Shown here: piece after piece, positions 53,277 to 61,920 of the stretch
Layout: every line of letters starts with the position of its first letter
Position numbering within the stretch: the first letter of the stretch is position 1
Source of the DNA: Dyadobacter fermentans
GTDB taxonomy: Bacteria > Bacteroidota > Bacteroidia > Cytophagales > Spirosomataceae
Direction of reading: 5' to 3'
Length of the DNA: 64,000 nt
Assembly (NCBI RefSeq): GCF_019924045.1
Contig: NZ_JAHXBN010000001.1
Location: 458,767 to 522,766 of the forward strand
The notes under the pieces: model-generated
What the model was told of the DNA's origin: nothing
The model's input: the letters and a program-made list of their open reading frames with translations, nothing else
Databases searched by the model: none
Program-made: the position numbers and the translations under genes

Positions 53277-54617
53277 ATGAGGAGGAATCTAACAAATGCG
53301 GCATTGCTGCTTGGGCTATTTTGGGCACTTATGGCTTGCTCGAAAGAGAATGAATTGGAGGTAGCAAACCAGTCGAATAGTTCTCTTGAAAAAAAGTTTT
53401 TTATCAGTAAGAGTGAAGCGCTGGCATTGGTCGAGACCTTGCAGCGAAATAGACGAACCACCGAGACGAGTGGTAAGGAAGTAAATGACATAGCCACTTT
53501 CGCTGATAGGGAAGGCAAGGCAATTTTCTACGTCATTAATTTCAAAGACAATCAAGGCCACCTGCTACTTTCAGCGGATAAGCGCATGAAACCTGTTCTG
53601 GCATTTTCAGAAACAGGGACTTTTGATTTGGAGACGGACAATCCCGGAATTCAATTGTGGAAAGATTTTATCGCTGAGCACGCCGCAGGTATTCGAGGGA
53701 AGGCGGAGGCCAATATCGACATAATCAATGAATGGAGGGAGTTTCAGGTTGGGCAGGGGCCGGGTTTCAAAACAACGGACCAGCCAGTATGGACGCCGGA
53801 GGCGAGTTGCGATTATTTCGTAACCCATCCAATTCCCCAGAACGTCACCATTCAGCATTTAACATCCAGCGTGGCGATGTGGAGCCAACTTAAAGGTTAC
53901 AACGCTCATTGTCCCAATGGAATAACGGTACCGAACTGCACTAAAGTGGGGACGTTTCCATGCAATAAGGCCCTGGTAGGTTGCGGTCCATTGGCGATAG
54001 GGGAAGTTCTACGCTTTCATCATAAGTCGGTGAATATTGAGGGGACAAATTACACTTCTGCTATGTTCACCGGGATGCCGCAATTTCATTCGGGAAACTG
54101 TGCGCCGCCAGACAATACGGGTAGCGGAAATCTATCTCATTTACTTAGAGATATAGGAAAGGCTGTTGGCGCGACATACAACACGGTGGTACCGGCATTG
54201 GGTATTCCAATGTCGGGTTCGGGATGCAAGACATGGAGTGAGCCAGGGAAAACGGATGACTTCTTCGCCGCACGTGGTTTTACATCCTATGATCTTGATT
54301 TTTTTAATTCGACCAATCAGGTTACGATTAAGAATCAGCTACTGGCTCAACGACCCGTAATCGTATACGGATCCAATTGCAGCGCATGCTTACCTAACAT
54401 GCATGTGTGGGTAATTGATGGTATCCAGGATTTGCATGCTATTTACCAAGACCAAGCCGGATATTGTTACGAATACACCACTTACTATTATCAAATGAAC
54501 TGGGGATGGGAAGACTTCAATCAAAATAATACCTGGTTTGCATATGACAACATTGTTGGTGATGGAACACTTTACAATAGCGCAAATATGAAAGCTTACA
54601 TTATTGTACCAAACTAA
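53277..54617 (+). CDS. C10-family (streptopain-type) cysteine protease lipoprotein
   Basis: The 446-residue precursor has a lipoprotein signal (LMAC, lipidated Cys21), a Spi-type propeptide (about residues 40-160, with FYVINFKDNQGHLLLSADKR) and a C10 protease domain. The catalytic Cys is residue 236 in ALVGCGPLAIGEVLRFHH, the catalytic His is 376 in NMHVWVIDG, and YQMNWGWED (408-411) is the conserved Asn-Trp region. The Cys motif differs from the usual GCVATAMAQ. The domain has extra cysteines. Proteases of this family cleave host or matrix proteins or process surface proteins. Confidence 0.87.
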   Translation: MRRNLTNAALLLGLFWALMACSKENELEVANQSNSSLEKKFFISKSEALALVETLQRNRRTTETSGKEVNDIATFADREGKAIFYVINFKDNQGHLLLSADKRMKPVLAFSETGTFDLETDNPGIQLWKDFIAEHAAGIRGKAEANIDIINEWREFQVGQGPGFKTTDQPVWTPEASCDYFVTHPIPQNVTIQHLTSSVAMWSQLKGYNAHCPNGITVPNCTKVGTFPCNKALVGCGPLAIGEVLRFHHKSVNIEGTNYTSAMFTGMPQFHSGNCAPPDNTGSGNLSHLLRDIGKAVGATYNTVVPALGIPMSGSGCKTWSEPGKTDDFFAARGFTSYDLDFFNSTNQVTIKNQLLAQRPVIVYGSNCSACLPNMHVWVIDGIQDLHAIYQDQAGYCYEYTTYYYQMNWGWEDFNQNNTWFAYDNIVGDGTLYNSANMKAYIIVPN

Positions 54618-54670
54618 GTGGGAAGTGTATAAACACCTGGATGCCGGACGAGCTGCCGGCATCCCAAAAT

Positions 54671-55150
54671 TTACTTACTTACCTTATACCGGGCCCTCCC
54701 ATAATACTTCAGAGTTGAAATCTTCAATTGCTTCTCCTTCAAAGCAATCAGCTTGTACTCCTTAAATTCCCCTTGCTTGTCCAGAAACCCGACGATGCAG
54801 GATTCCTTCTCAGGGCCTTTGCGGATTTCCACTTTGGGCATGATACCGAAATTGGGGATAGTCAGCGTGTCTTCCGCTTCCTGCACCATGTATTCGATCT
54901 TCATCAGGAATTTAAAGGTCTCCTTGGTTTCGTAAATATCCACGGCCAGGCGCCAGTCGTTCAGTTCGTCTTTCACCTTTTCCCTGTAACTCGCGATCGG
55001 GCTGTTTTCTACTTTGTCGCGGGTAAGCGGGATGGTATCGTTGATGGCTTTGGTGGGCTCGCCGCTGTTTGAAGTTGCGGTTTCATCGTTGTTTTTGGGT
55101 TTGTTGCAGCACATGAGTGCCAAAAGGAGTAAAAAGCTGTAATGCTTCAT
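54671..55150 (-). CDS. small lipoprotein of unknown function
   Basis: From the ATG at 55150 the precursor has 159 residues with a lipoprotein signal (MKHYSFLLLLALMCC). A polar linker (NKPKNNDETATSNSGE) leads to a domain of about 110 residues with ASYREKVKDELNDWRLAVDIYET and FKFLMKIEYMVQEAEDTLTIPNFG, which looks alpha-beta. No family was recognised. It is convergent with the protease gene and stands alone. Confidence 0.7.
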   Translation of the reverse strand: MKHYSFLLLLALMCCNKPKNNDETATSNSGEPTKAINDTIPLTRDKVENSPIASYREKVKDELNDWRLAVDIYETKETFKFLMKIEYMVQEAEDTLTIPNFGIMPKVEIRKGPEKESCIVGFLDKQGEFKEYKLIALKEKQLKISTLKYYGRARYKVSK

Positions 55151-55285
55151 GGAAAATCGTTGAGGTTTGTTGATAGGTCTACCTGTTTGCAATATACCTT
55201 TGTTATTTGCATTAAAAGAAATATTTTACTCAATGCATTATAAACAAATCATTACTAATCCCGCCTTCGTACCCCTGAACCTGAT

Positions 55286-56521
55286 ATGGCTTTAAATTAC
55301 ATTTTCGTAGCTTTTTTCGTCATCGCCTTTCTGATAGCATTCCTGCAATTCATTTTTACAGGCGATGTGCAAACCTTTAAAGCCATTACGGAAGGAATGC
55401 TCAAAATGGCCGAAACGGCTGTGATGGATATTGCATTGCCGCTCACGGGTGTGATGACATTCTTTTTGGGTATTCTTAATGTGGGGGAAAAAGCGGGGAT
55501 TATCCACGTCATTGCCCGGCTCATCGGGCCGTTTTTCAACAAGCTTTTTCCGGAAGTACCCAAAGACCATCCGGCTAATGGCCAGATGATTATGAACTTC
55601 TCCGCGAATTTTTTAGGGCTCGATAATGCGGCCACGCCATTTGGCCTGAAAGCCATGCAAAGCCTGCAAGAGCTCAATCCGAGCAAGGATACCGCCTCGA
55701 ATGCGCAGATTATGTTCCTCGTACTCCATACTTCTGGCTTGCAGATTATACCGCTCTCTATCATCGCCCAACGAGCGATTTTGGGGGCCGAAAGCCCTTC
55801 CGACGTGTTCATTCCCTGCGTAGTAGGTACATACGTGACCACGGTTGTGAGTATGATTATCACTGCGGCCTGGCAAAAGATCAACCTTTTCAACAGGACA
55901 GTAATGCTCGGGCTTGGCAGTGTGACGACGATGATCGCGTTGATACTTTGGTATTTATCCGGTTTACCCAAGGAGCAAATTGAAACCGTTTCGATCCTGG
56001 CCGGTAACTCGGTGCTGCTCTTTGTCGTAGCGGCATTCCTCGGTTGGGGGATGTTTAAAAAGGTCAATGTTTTTGAGGCATTCATTGAAGGTGCAAAAGG
56101 CGGGTTTACTACTTCGGTTACGATTATTCCGTATCTGGTGGGTTTGCTGGTGGCGATCAGTGCGTTCCGGAGCTGCGGAGCGATGGACTACGTGATCGAC
56201 GGTTTGAAATGGATGTTTGCCTCGACAGGAATGAATACCGACTTTACCGACGCCCTACCGGTAGCGCTCATGAAGCCCCTCAGCGGCAGCGGCGCGCGTG
56301 CGCTGATGATCGACGCGATGAAGGAATTCGGCCCCGATTCTTTTGTGGGAAGGCTGGTGTGTATTTTCCAGGGATCGGCCGATACGACGCTCTATATCGT
56401 TGCACTTTACTTCGGATCCGTCGGGATCAAAAACACGAGATACGCTATTGTGGCGGGTCTCATTGCCGATTTGATAGGCGTAGTCGCCGGAATTTGGCTC
56501 GGTTACCTGTTTTTCCATTGA
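55286..56521 (+). CDS. SpmA-SpmB fusion, nucleoside recognition (Gate) domain membrane protein
   Basis: The 411-residue protein has about ten helices and two Gate domains: an SpmA-like half (ALPLTGVMTFFLGILNVGEK, MNFSANFLGLDNAATPFGLK) and an SpmB-like half (IPYLVGLLVAISAFRSCGAM, VALMKPLSGSGARALMIDAM with FQGSADTTLYIVALYFGS). In Bacillus the two are separate sporulation proteins; in non-sporulating Bacteroidota the fusion is common and its substrate is unknown. It is probably a transporter-like protein. A terminator hairpin follows. Confidence 0.9.
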   Translation: MALNYIFVAFFVIAFLIAFLQFIFTGDVQTFKAITEGMLKMAETAVMDIALPLTGVMTFFLGILNVGEKAGIIHVIARLIGPFFNKLFPEVPKDHPANGQMIMNFSANFLGLDNAATPFGLKAMQSLQELNPSKDTASNAQIMFLVLHTSGLQIIPLSIIAQRAILGAESPSDVFIPCVVGTYVTTVVSMIITAAWQKINLFNRTVMLGLGSVTTMIALILWYLSGLPKEQIETVSILAGNSVLLFVVAAFLGWGMFKKVNVFEAFIEGAKGGFTTSVTIIPYLVGLLVAISAFRSCGAMDYVIDGLKWMFASTGMNTDFTDALPVALMKPLSGSGARALMIDAMKEFGPDSFVGRLVCIFQGSADTTLYIVALYFGSVGIKNTRYAIVAGLIADLIGVVAGIWLGYLFFH

Positions 56522-56559
56522 TCCCGAAGTATCCGGGATAAATCGCCCTTTACCACGGA

Positions 56560-56594
56560 AATGCAACCGTCCGTACCAAATGGATGGTTGCATT
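56560..56594 (+). terminator. terminator of the SpmAB-like gene
   Basis: A 13-bp stem with one G-U pair (56560-56572 and 56582-56594, 9-nt loop) is followed by a short T run (to 56596). A small ATCCCG/CGGGAT hairpin also lies directly after the stop at 56521-56539. Confidence 0.72.
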
Positions 56595-56637
56595 TTGAGG
56601 TAAGCACTAATATTGATCATCTAACTCTAAACCGCTT

Positions 56638-58122
56638 ATGTTTCATTCTTTACGCTATTCCGCACTGGTTTTGGCATTGTTTGGTGGAATGACAGTGTCA
56701 CAGGCGCAGCAAAATGTAAGTCAACCGGCCAATACCTATTCGCTGGAAGATTGCATCCGGATTGCCCTGGAAACCAACCCGCAGGTCAAGCAATCGGAAA
56801 TTACGGTGCAAACCAATGGCAACACGTACGAGCAGTCGAAATGGCAGCGGTGGCCAAGTATCAGTTTCAGTGCCAGCCAGGGTTTCCGTTCAGGACGTAA
56901 CATCGACCCGTTCACCAACCAGTTCGTTCAGCAGAACGTGAGCTCCAATAACTACCAGCTCGGCGGGCAGGTGACGCTTTTCAGCGGGTTTCAGATTAGT
57001 AATAACATTAAATTCAACAATGCCAACTACCAGGCCAGCGCCAAAGACCTGGAAGCGACCCGCAATGATATTATGCTCAATGTCGCATTGTCATATTTGC
57101 AGGTAGTAACCAATGAGGAGCTCATTATGGTAGCGCAGCGGCAGGTCGATGCATCCCAATTACAGGTGGAGCGTACCGCGAAACTTGTAGAGGCAGGTAC
57201 GCTTGCGGAAAGTAATCTCTTCGACCTGAAATCACAACTGGCCAACGACGAACTTTCACTCGTGAATGCCCAAAATAACCTGGAAAGCGCGAAGCTGAAT
57301 TTGAAACAATATATGAACATGCCGGGCAGCGAGGTGATCAACGTCGTGAAGATACCGGTGAAAGATCCTACTATGCAGGCCTACGACGCGTCTATTCAGG
57401 AGATTTATGAAACCGCGTTGAATAACCTGCCGCAAATGAAGGCTGCCAATATGCGGATCGAAGCGTCGAAAATCAACATTGATCTGGCAAGAGGGGCGGG
57501 AATGCCGACACTGACGCTGAATGGCGGCGTTTACACGGCCTATTCCAGTGCGGCGCCGAAACAGCGGTTTGTCGGGGACGGAACGGGAAATACGACGGTC
57601 GACGTTCCTTCGACTACCGACTACGTCATGATAGATAACAAGCAAGTACCTATTATCCAGCGGGTAACAGCACCAAATGGTTCTATCCAGAACTTCCGTT
57701 ATTTCAACCAACTCGATTTTAACCGTAACTCGGCGATCAACCTGAACCTCTCGATCCCGATCTTCAACAATTTCCGGACGAAATACAATGTGGCCAATGC
57801 CAAATTGCAGCAAAAGACTTACGAATACCAGGCGCAGCAGGTGCAATTGACAATTCGCAAGAATGTGGAACAAGCCTATATCGACATGACGAATGCGGCC
57901 AAACGTTACTCCGCAACCGCAAACCAGGTCCGTGCATTGCAGGAAACTTTCCGCGTGGCGCAGGTACGTTTCGATGTGGGGGCGATCAACTCGGTGGAGT
58001 ACAACATTGCAAAAGCCAATCTCGACAGAGCGAACGGCAACCTCGTCCAAACCAAGTATGACTACGTTTTCAGGACTAAAATCCTGGACTTCTATATGAA
58101 CCGCCCGCTCTCCGATTTCTAG
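56638..58122 (+). CDS. TolC-family outer-membrane efflux protein
   Basis: The 494-residue precursor has a Sec signal peptide (ending SQAQQ near residue 24) and the two-fold TolC layout: YSLEDCIRIALETNPQVKQS, SISFSASQGFRSGRNIDPFTNQF, then VALSYLQVVTNEELIMVAQRQ and LDFNRNSAINLNLSIPIFNNFR with VEQAYIDMTNAAKRYSATANQ. It forms the trimeric outer-membrane duct of a tripartite exporter. The adaptor gene follows after 50 nt. Confidence 0.94.
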   Translation: MFHSLRYSALVLALFGGMTVSQAQQNVSQPANTYSLEDCIRIALETNPQVKQSEITVQTNGNTYEQSKWQRWPSISFSASQGFRSGRNIDPFTNQFVQQNVSSNNYQLGGQVTLFSGFQISNNIKFNNANYQASAKDLEATRNDIMLNVALSYLQVVTNEELIMVAQRQVDASQLQVERTAKLVEAGTLAESNLFDLKSQLANDELSLVNAQNNLESAKLNLKQYMNMPGSEVINVVKIPVKDPTMQAYDASIQEIYETALNNLPQMKAANMRIEASKINIDLARGAGMPTLTLNGGVYTAYSSAAPKQRFVGDGTGNTTVDVPSTTDYVMIDNKQVPIIQRVTAPNGSIQNFRYFNQLDFNRNSAINLNLSIPIFNNFRTKYNVANAKLQQKTYEYQAQQVQLTIRKNVEQAYIDMTNAAKRYSATANQVRALQETFRVAQVRFDVGAINSVEYNIAKANLDRANGNLVQTKYDYVFRTKILDFYMNRPLSDF

Positions 58123-58172
58123 AATTCCCGTACTATCAGCAATCTATCTTCAAAAATTGTAATCAAAAAAAT

Positions 58173-59606
58173 ATGGCACGTAAATCTTCGAAACAGATCT
58201 GGTGGATAACGGGAGGTGTCGTGGTGCTACTCATCGGTGGGTTGTTTGGAGCCAAACAGGCCGGCTATATCGGCAAGCCCAAAACCACGGAGGTAGAATA
58301 CGCGACCGTTAAAAAATCGGATATCATCGAACGGGTAAGCGCGTCGGGAAAAGTGCAGCCGGAGGTGGAAGTGAAGCTTAGCCCGGACGTTTCTGGTGAG
58401 ATCATTGCATTGAATGTAGCAGAAGGCGATTCGGTGGTAAAAGGGCAGCTGCTCCTGAAAATCCGCCCGGATAACTATGAGTCATTGATGGCCCGGGCGC
58501 AAGCCGCAGTCAATTCGAGCAAGGCCAACTATGAACAAACCAAGGCATTGGTAGCGCAGGCAGAGGCAAGGCTTGTACAGGCGAAGGCCAATTATGACCG
58601 GAACAAGAAGCTTTTTGCTGATAAAGTGATTTCTTCGGCGGACTTCGAAGGATTTGCGTCCAGCTATGGCGTAGCCCAGCAGGACGTGGAATCGGCCAAA
58701 GCGAATGTAGCGGCGGCGCTCTTCAATATTAAAAGTGCGGAAGCCAGCATGCGTGATGCGGCGGAAAACCTGCGCAAAACCAGCATTTTCGCGCCAGTGA
58801 GCGGTATCGTATCGCTGTTGAATGTCGAAGCTGGCGAACGCGTGGTGGGTACGTCACAAATGGCAGGTACCGAAATGATGCGTATCGCGAACCTGGCCGA
58901 TATGGAAGTTCGTGTTAATGTGAATGAAAACGACATCGTAAGAGTATCGATCGGTGATACTGCCGAGATCGACGTGGATGCGTACAGCTCGTCGGGCCGT
59001 AAGTTCAAAGGAGTAGTGAAGGAAATCGCGAATACGGCTGCGGGCCTGGCATCGCTTTCGTCGTCGTCAACGGCTGCTGCAAGCACATCCGCTGACGCCG
59101 TAACGGAATTTCAGGTAAAAGTGAAAATTTTGAACGAATCATTTAAAGACCTGATGACCGCACGTTCGAAGAAATCTTATCCTTTCAAACCCGGAATGAC
59201 GGCATCGGTAGAAATCATTACCGAACGTAAAAATGGTGTGATTTCGGTGCCTATCGCGGCGGTTACCACACGGGGAGGTACCCCGCAGGTGATCCCGGGC
59301 TCAGGCGACGGGTCGAATAATAATGCGCAGCCGGCCGAGGAAGACGAGAAGAAACCTAAGAAGCAGGAGGTGATTAAGGAAGTGGTGTTTGTCGATGTAA
59401 ATGGCAAGGCGGAAATGAAGGAGGTGAAGACGGGTATCAGTGATTTTGAGAATATTGAAATCCTTTCGGGCCTTAAACCGGGCGACAAGATTATCTCCGG
59501 ACCGTACATTGCAGTGTCCAAAAACCTCAATAACGGTGACCTGGTTGAAAAAAAGAAGGAAGATCCGAAAAAAGATGGGAAAAAATCAAATGAAAACCCG
59601 AACTGA
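58173..59606 (+). CDS. periplasmic adaptor subunit (HlyD/MacA type) of an efflux system
   Basis: The 477-residue protein has one N-terminal membrane helix (about residues 8-27), lipoyl halves (GEIIALNVAEGDSVVKGQLL and TSIFAPVSGIVSLLNVEAGERV), a coiled-coil hairpin (about 100-195), a barrel domain and a long Lys/Glu/Asn-rich tail. A low-complexity Ser/Ala loop (SLSSSSTAAASTSAD) interrupts the barrel. It should bridge TolC to an inner-membrane pump. The expected MacB or RND pump gene is missing here; a terminator and gpsA follow. Confidence 0.92.
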   Translation: MARKSSKQIWWITGGVVVLLIGGLFGAKQAGYIGKPKTTEVEYATVKKSDIIERVSASGKVQPEVEVKLSPDVSGEIIALNVAEGDSVVKGQLLLKIRPDNYESLMARAQAAVNSSKANYEQTKALVAQAEARLVQAKANYDRNKKLFADKVISSADFEGFASSYGVAQQDVESAKANVAAALFNIKSAEASMRDAAENLRKTSIFAPVSGIVSLLNVEAGERVVGTSQMAGTEMMRIANLADMEVRVNVNENDIVRVSIGDTAEIDVDAYSSSGRKFKGVVKEIANTAAGLASLSSSSTAAASTSADAVTEFQVKVKILNESFKDLMTARSKKSYPFKPGMTASVEIITERKNGVISVPIAAVTTRGGTPQVIPGSGDGSNNNAQPAEEDEKKPKKQEVIKEVVFVDVNGKAEMKEVKTGISDFENIEILSGLKPGDKIISGPYIAVSKNLNNGDLVEKKKEDPKKDGKKSNENPN

Positions 59607-59653
59607 TGCGTTGTAAAAAAGTAATAAGTTCGATTTAGTTTAGGTTAAAAAGG

Positions 59654-59684
59654 AAAATCCTTGCGGCTTTGCTGCAAGGATTTT
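59654..59684 (+). terminator. terminator of the tolC-adaptor operon
   Basis: The stem AAAATCCTTGC/GCAAGGATTTT (59654-59664 and 59674-59684) ends in a six-T run. It lies about 50 nt after the adaptor stop, so the unit ends without a pump gene. Confidence 0.87.
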
Positions 59685-59739
59685 TTATTTTCAGCTATTT
59701 TGGCCCCATATTTCAGCCAAATTCTGATAATCCAGGCGG

Positions 59740-60747
59740 ATGAGTTTTTTAAATCATACTAAAATCGCCGTGATAGGCGGGGGAAGCTGGGCGACTGCCC
59801 TGATTAAAATCCTTTGCGAACAAAACCATGTTCAGATCCGTTGGTGGCTTCGGAACCAGAAGGATATCGACCATATCCGGAAGTTCAACCACAATCCGAG
59901 CTACCTCAGCGACGTAGTCCTTTCACCCAGGAAGGTGAAGGTTTTCGAGAAGACAACTGACGCAGTGAAGGGAGCGGACTATATTATCCTTGCGGTTCCC
60001 GCCGCATTTATCCAGGAATCTTTGCAGCATTTGTCGGCGAAGCATTTGCAGGGCAAACGCATCGTTTCGGCCATTAAAGGCATGGTCCCCGGCCAGAATG
60101 CCCTTGTTACGGATTGGGCGGCCGAAGCTTTCGGTATTGAAATGAAGGATACCTGCGTCATCGCCGGTCCCTGCCACGCAGAGGAAGTAGCACTGGAAAA
60201 GCAATCGTACCTGACCATAGCATCCACAGAATGCCCTGCGGCGGAAGACTTTGCCGAGCTGATGACCTGCCGTTATGTTACTGCCAATGCGCTCGACGAT
60301 CTTTATGGCGTCGAATATGCTGCCGTGATGAAAAATATCGTCGCGCTCGCGTGCGGGATCACGCATGGGCTTGGGTATGGAGACAACTTTCAGGCCGTAC
60401 TTGTGTCCAACGCGATGCAGGAAATCGGGAGCCTGGTTACTGCCCTCGATCCGCGCGAAAGGAACCTGAGCTCGTCGGCATACCTGGGCGATTTGCTGGT
60501 GACGGCCTATTCGCAGTTCAGCCGCAACCGATTGTTCGGCAATATGATCGGGCGGGGGTACAGCGTAAAAGCCGCACAGCTGGAAATGAAGATGATCGCG
60601 GAAGGTTATTACGCAACCAGGAGTATCCAGGAGCTCAATAAGACTTATCACGTTAATTTACCCATTACCAACGCGGTTTACGGCATTCTGTATGAAGAGC
60701 AGGCACCCGCGACGGTTATGAACGAGTTGAAGAAGTTACTCAAATAA
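59740..60747 (+). CDS. gpsA: NAD(P)-dependent glycerol-3-phosphate dehydrogenase
   Basis: GpsA reduces dihydroxyacetone phosphate to sn-glycerol-3-phosphate for phospholipid synthesis. The 335-residue cytoplasmic enzyme shows the NAD(P) site IAVIGGGSWATALIKIL, AVPAAFIQESL, IAGPCHAEEVALE and the catalytic Lys198 in AAVMKNIVALACG. RNLSSSAYLGDLLVTAYS is also family-typical. Ala replaces one glycine in the usual GxGxxGxA (GGGSWATA), which is common in GpsA. Confidence 0.95.
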   Translation: MSFLNHTKIAVIGGGSWATALIKILCEQNHVQIRWWLRNQKDIDHIRKFNHNPSYLSDVVLSPRKVKVFEKTTDAVKGADYIILAVPAAFIQESLQHLSAKHLQGKRIVSAIKGMVPGQNALVTDWAAEAFGIEMKDTCVIAGPCHAEEVALEKQSYLTIASTECPAAEDFAELMTCRYVTANALDDLYGVEYAAVMKNIVALACGITHGLGYGDNFQAVLVSNAMQEIGSLVTALDPRERNLSSSAYLGDLLVTAYSQFSRNRLFGNMIGRGYSVKAAQLEMKMIAEGYYATRSIQELNKTYHVNLPITNAVYGILYEEQAPATVMNELKKLLK

Positions 60748-60805
60748 TAGCCTCTTTTTGATTCCGAAGGGTATTCTGCAAAACGTTTAACCTATTATTT
60801 AATCC

Positions 60806-61918
60806 ATGCTACAATACAAAAAGCAATCTAAGTGGCTGGCGGCTACTTTGCTGCTGGGCTCCATAGTGATGACATCCTGCGGTTCGAAAAAGACGGAAAC
60901 GGCAGAGGACAAGAAACTGGACTCGCTTACGAATGACAAAGAATTCGTATTCGGCGATCAGCGCCCTTTCCCCCAATGCCACGCTTCCACGCTCGTGCGG
61001 CTCGATGACGGGCAGTTCCTAGTAGCATGGTTTGGCGGTACGGAAGAGAAGAACCCGGATGTGGGCATCTGGCTTTCGAAAGGTCGCCCCGGCCATTGGA
61101 GCGAGCCGATTGAGGTAGCCAAAATCCGCGAAGATGCGCATTGGAACCCGGTTTTGCAGAAAACTGCCGACGGGAAAGTGATTTTGTATTTCAAAGTAGG
61201 GAAGGAGATTGCCCAGTGGGAAACATGGGTGAAAACCTCTTCCGACAATGGTGCAACATGGTCGGAAGCTTATGAACTCGTGAAAGGCGACAAAGGCGGA
61301 CGCGGCCCGGTGAAGGACAAGCTGATCGAGCTTTCGAATGGCGACTGGCTCGCAGGTGCTTCCAATGAAGTAAACCGTTGGGAGGTTTTTGTAGATCGCA
61401 GCACTGATAAGGGCAAAACCTGGACGGCCAGCCCGTATTTCAAGATCGATACAATGGAAATCAAAGGAAAGGGCGCGATCCAGCCTACATTGTGGGAGTC
61501 GAAGCCGGGTGAGGTACATATGCTTGTACGTACGACCGGCGGCGTGATCGGGCGCAGCGATTCGAAAGACAATGGCAAAACCTGGTCGACGATCAAAAAG
61601 ACTTCGCTTCCTAACCCGAACAGCGGCATTGACCTCGCCAAACTGACGGACGGCACCCTGGTACTCGCCTACAACCCCGACGATCACAACTGGGGCTCCC
61701 GCTCTCCGCTTTCGTTGATCCTTTCTTACGACGACGGCCAGAACTGGACCGATAAGATTGACATTGCGACCGGTAAAAAGGAAGACGAATATTCCTATCC
61801 TGCCGTGATCAGCTGGGGCGATTCGGTGGCGGTTACTTACACCTATAACCGCCGTAAAATCGCGTTCTGGACTGGCAGCAAGAAGGATATTGTCGATCTG
61901 GCAGCCCAAAAGAAATAA
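60806..61918 (+). CDS. sialidase/BNR-repeat lipoprotein
   Basis: The 370-residue precursor has a lipoprotein signal (ending VMTSC near residue 26) and a six-bladed propeller of the exo-sialidase superfamily. Four Asp-box (S/T-x-D-x-G-x-x-W) motifs can be read: SSDNGATWSEAYEL, STDKGKTWTAS, SKDNGKTWSTI and SYDDGQNWTDKI. FPQCHASTLVRLDDGQFLVAWFGG is the usual first strand of this subfamily, often annotated as neuraminidase. It would trim glycans at the cell surface. Substrate preference is not evident. Confidence 0.88.
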   Translation: MLQYKKQSKWLAATLLLGSIVMTSCGSKKTETAEDKKLDSLTNDKEFVFGDQRPFPQCHASTLVRLDDGQFLVAWFGGTEEKNPDVGIWLSKGRPGHWSEPIEVAKIREDAHWNPVLQKTADGKVILYFKVGKEIAQWETWVKTSSDNGATWSEAYELVKGDKGGRGPVKDKLIELSNGDWLAGASNEVNRWEVFVDRSTDKGKTWTASPYFKIDTMEIKGKGAIQPTLWESKPGEVHMLVRTTGGVIGRSDSKDNGKTWSTIKKTSLPNPNSGIDLAKLTDGTLVLAYNPDDHNWGSRSPLSLILSYDDGQNWTDKIDIATGKKEDEYSYPAVISWGDSVAVTYTYNRRKIAFWTGSKKDIVDLAAQKK

Positions 61919-61920
61919 AT

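Noticed and set aside
55297..56085. A 262-codon open frame opposite the SpmA-SpmB gene
   Set aside because: It is the complement of a membrane protein and looks hydrophobic for that reason only; no motif or start signal.
57256..58050. A 264-codon open frame opposite the TolC gene
   Set aside because: Arg/His/Val-rich translation inside a confident gene; no family resemblance.
61019..61909. A 296-codon open frame opposite the sialidase-like gene
   Set aside because: The Asp-box repeats and signal peptide on the plus strand decide the coding strand.
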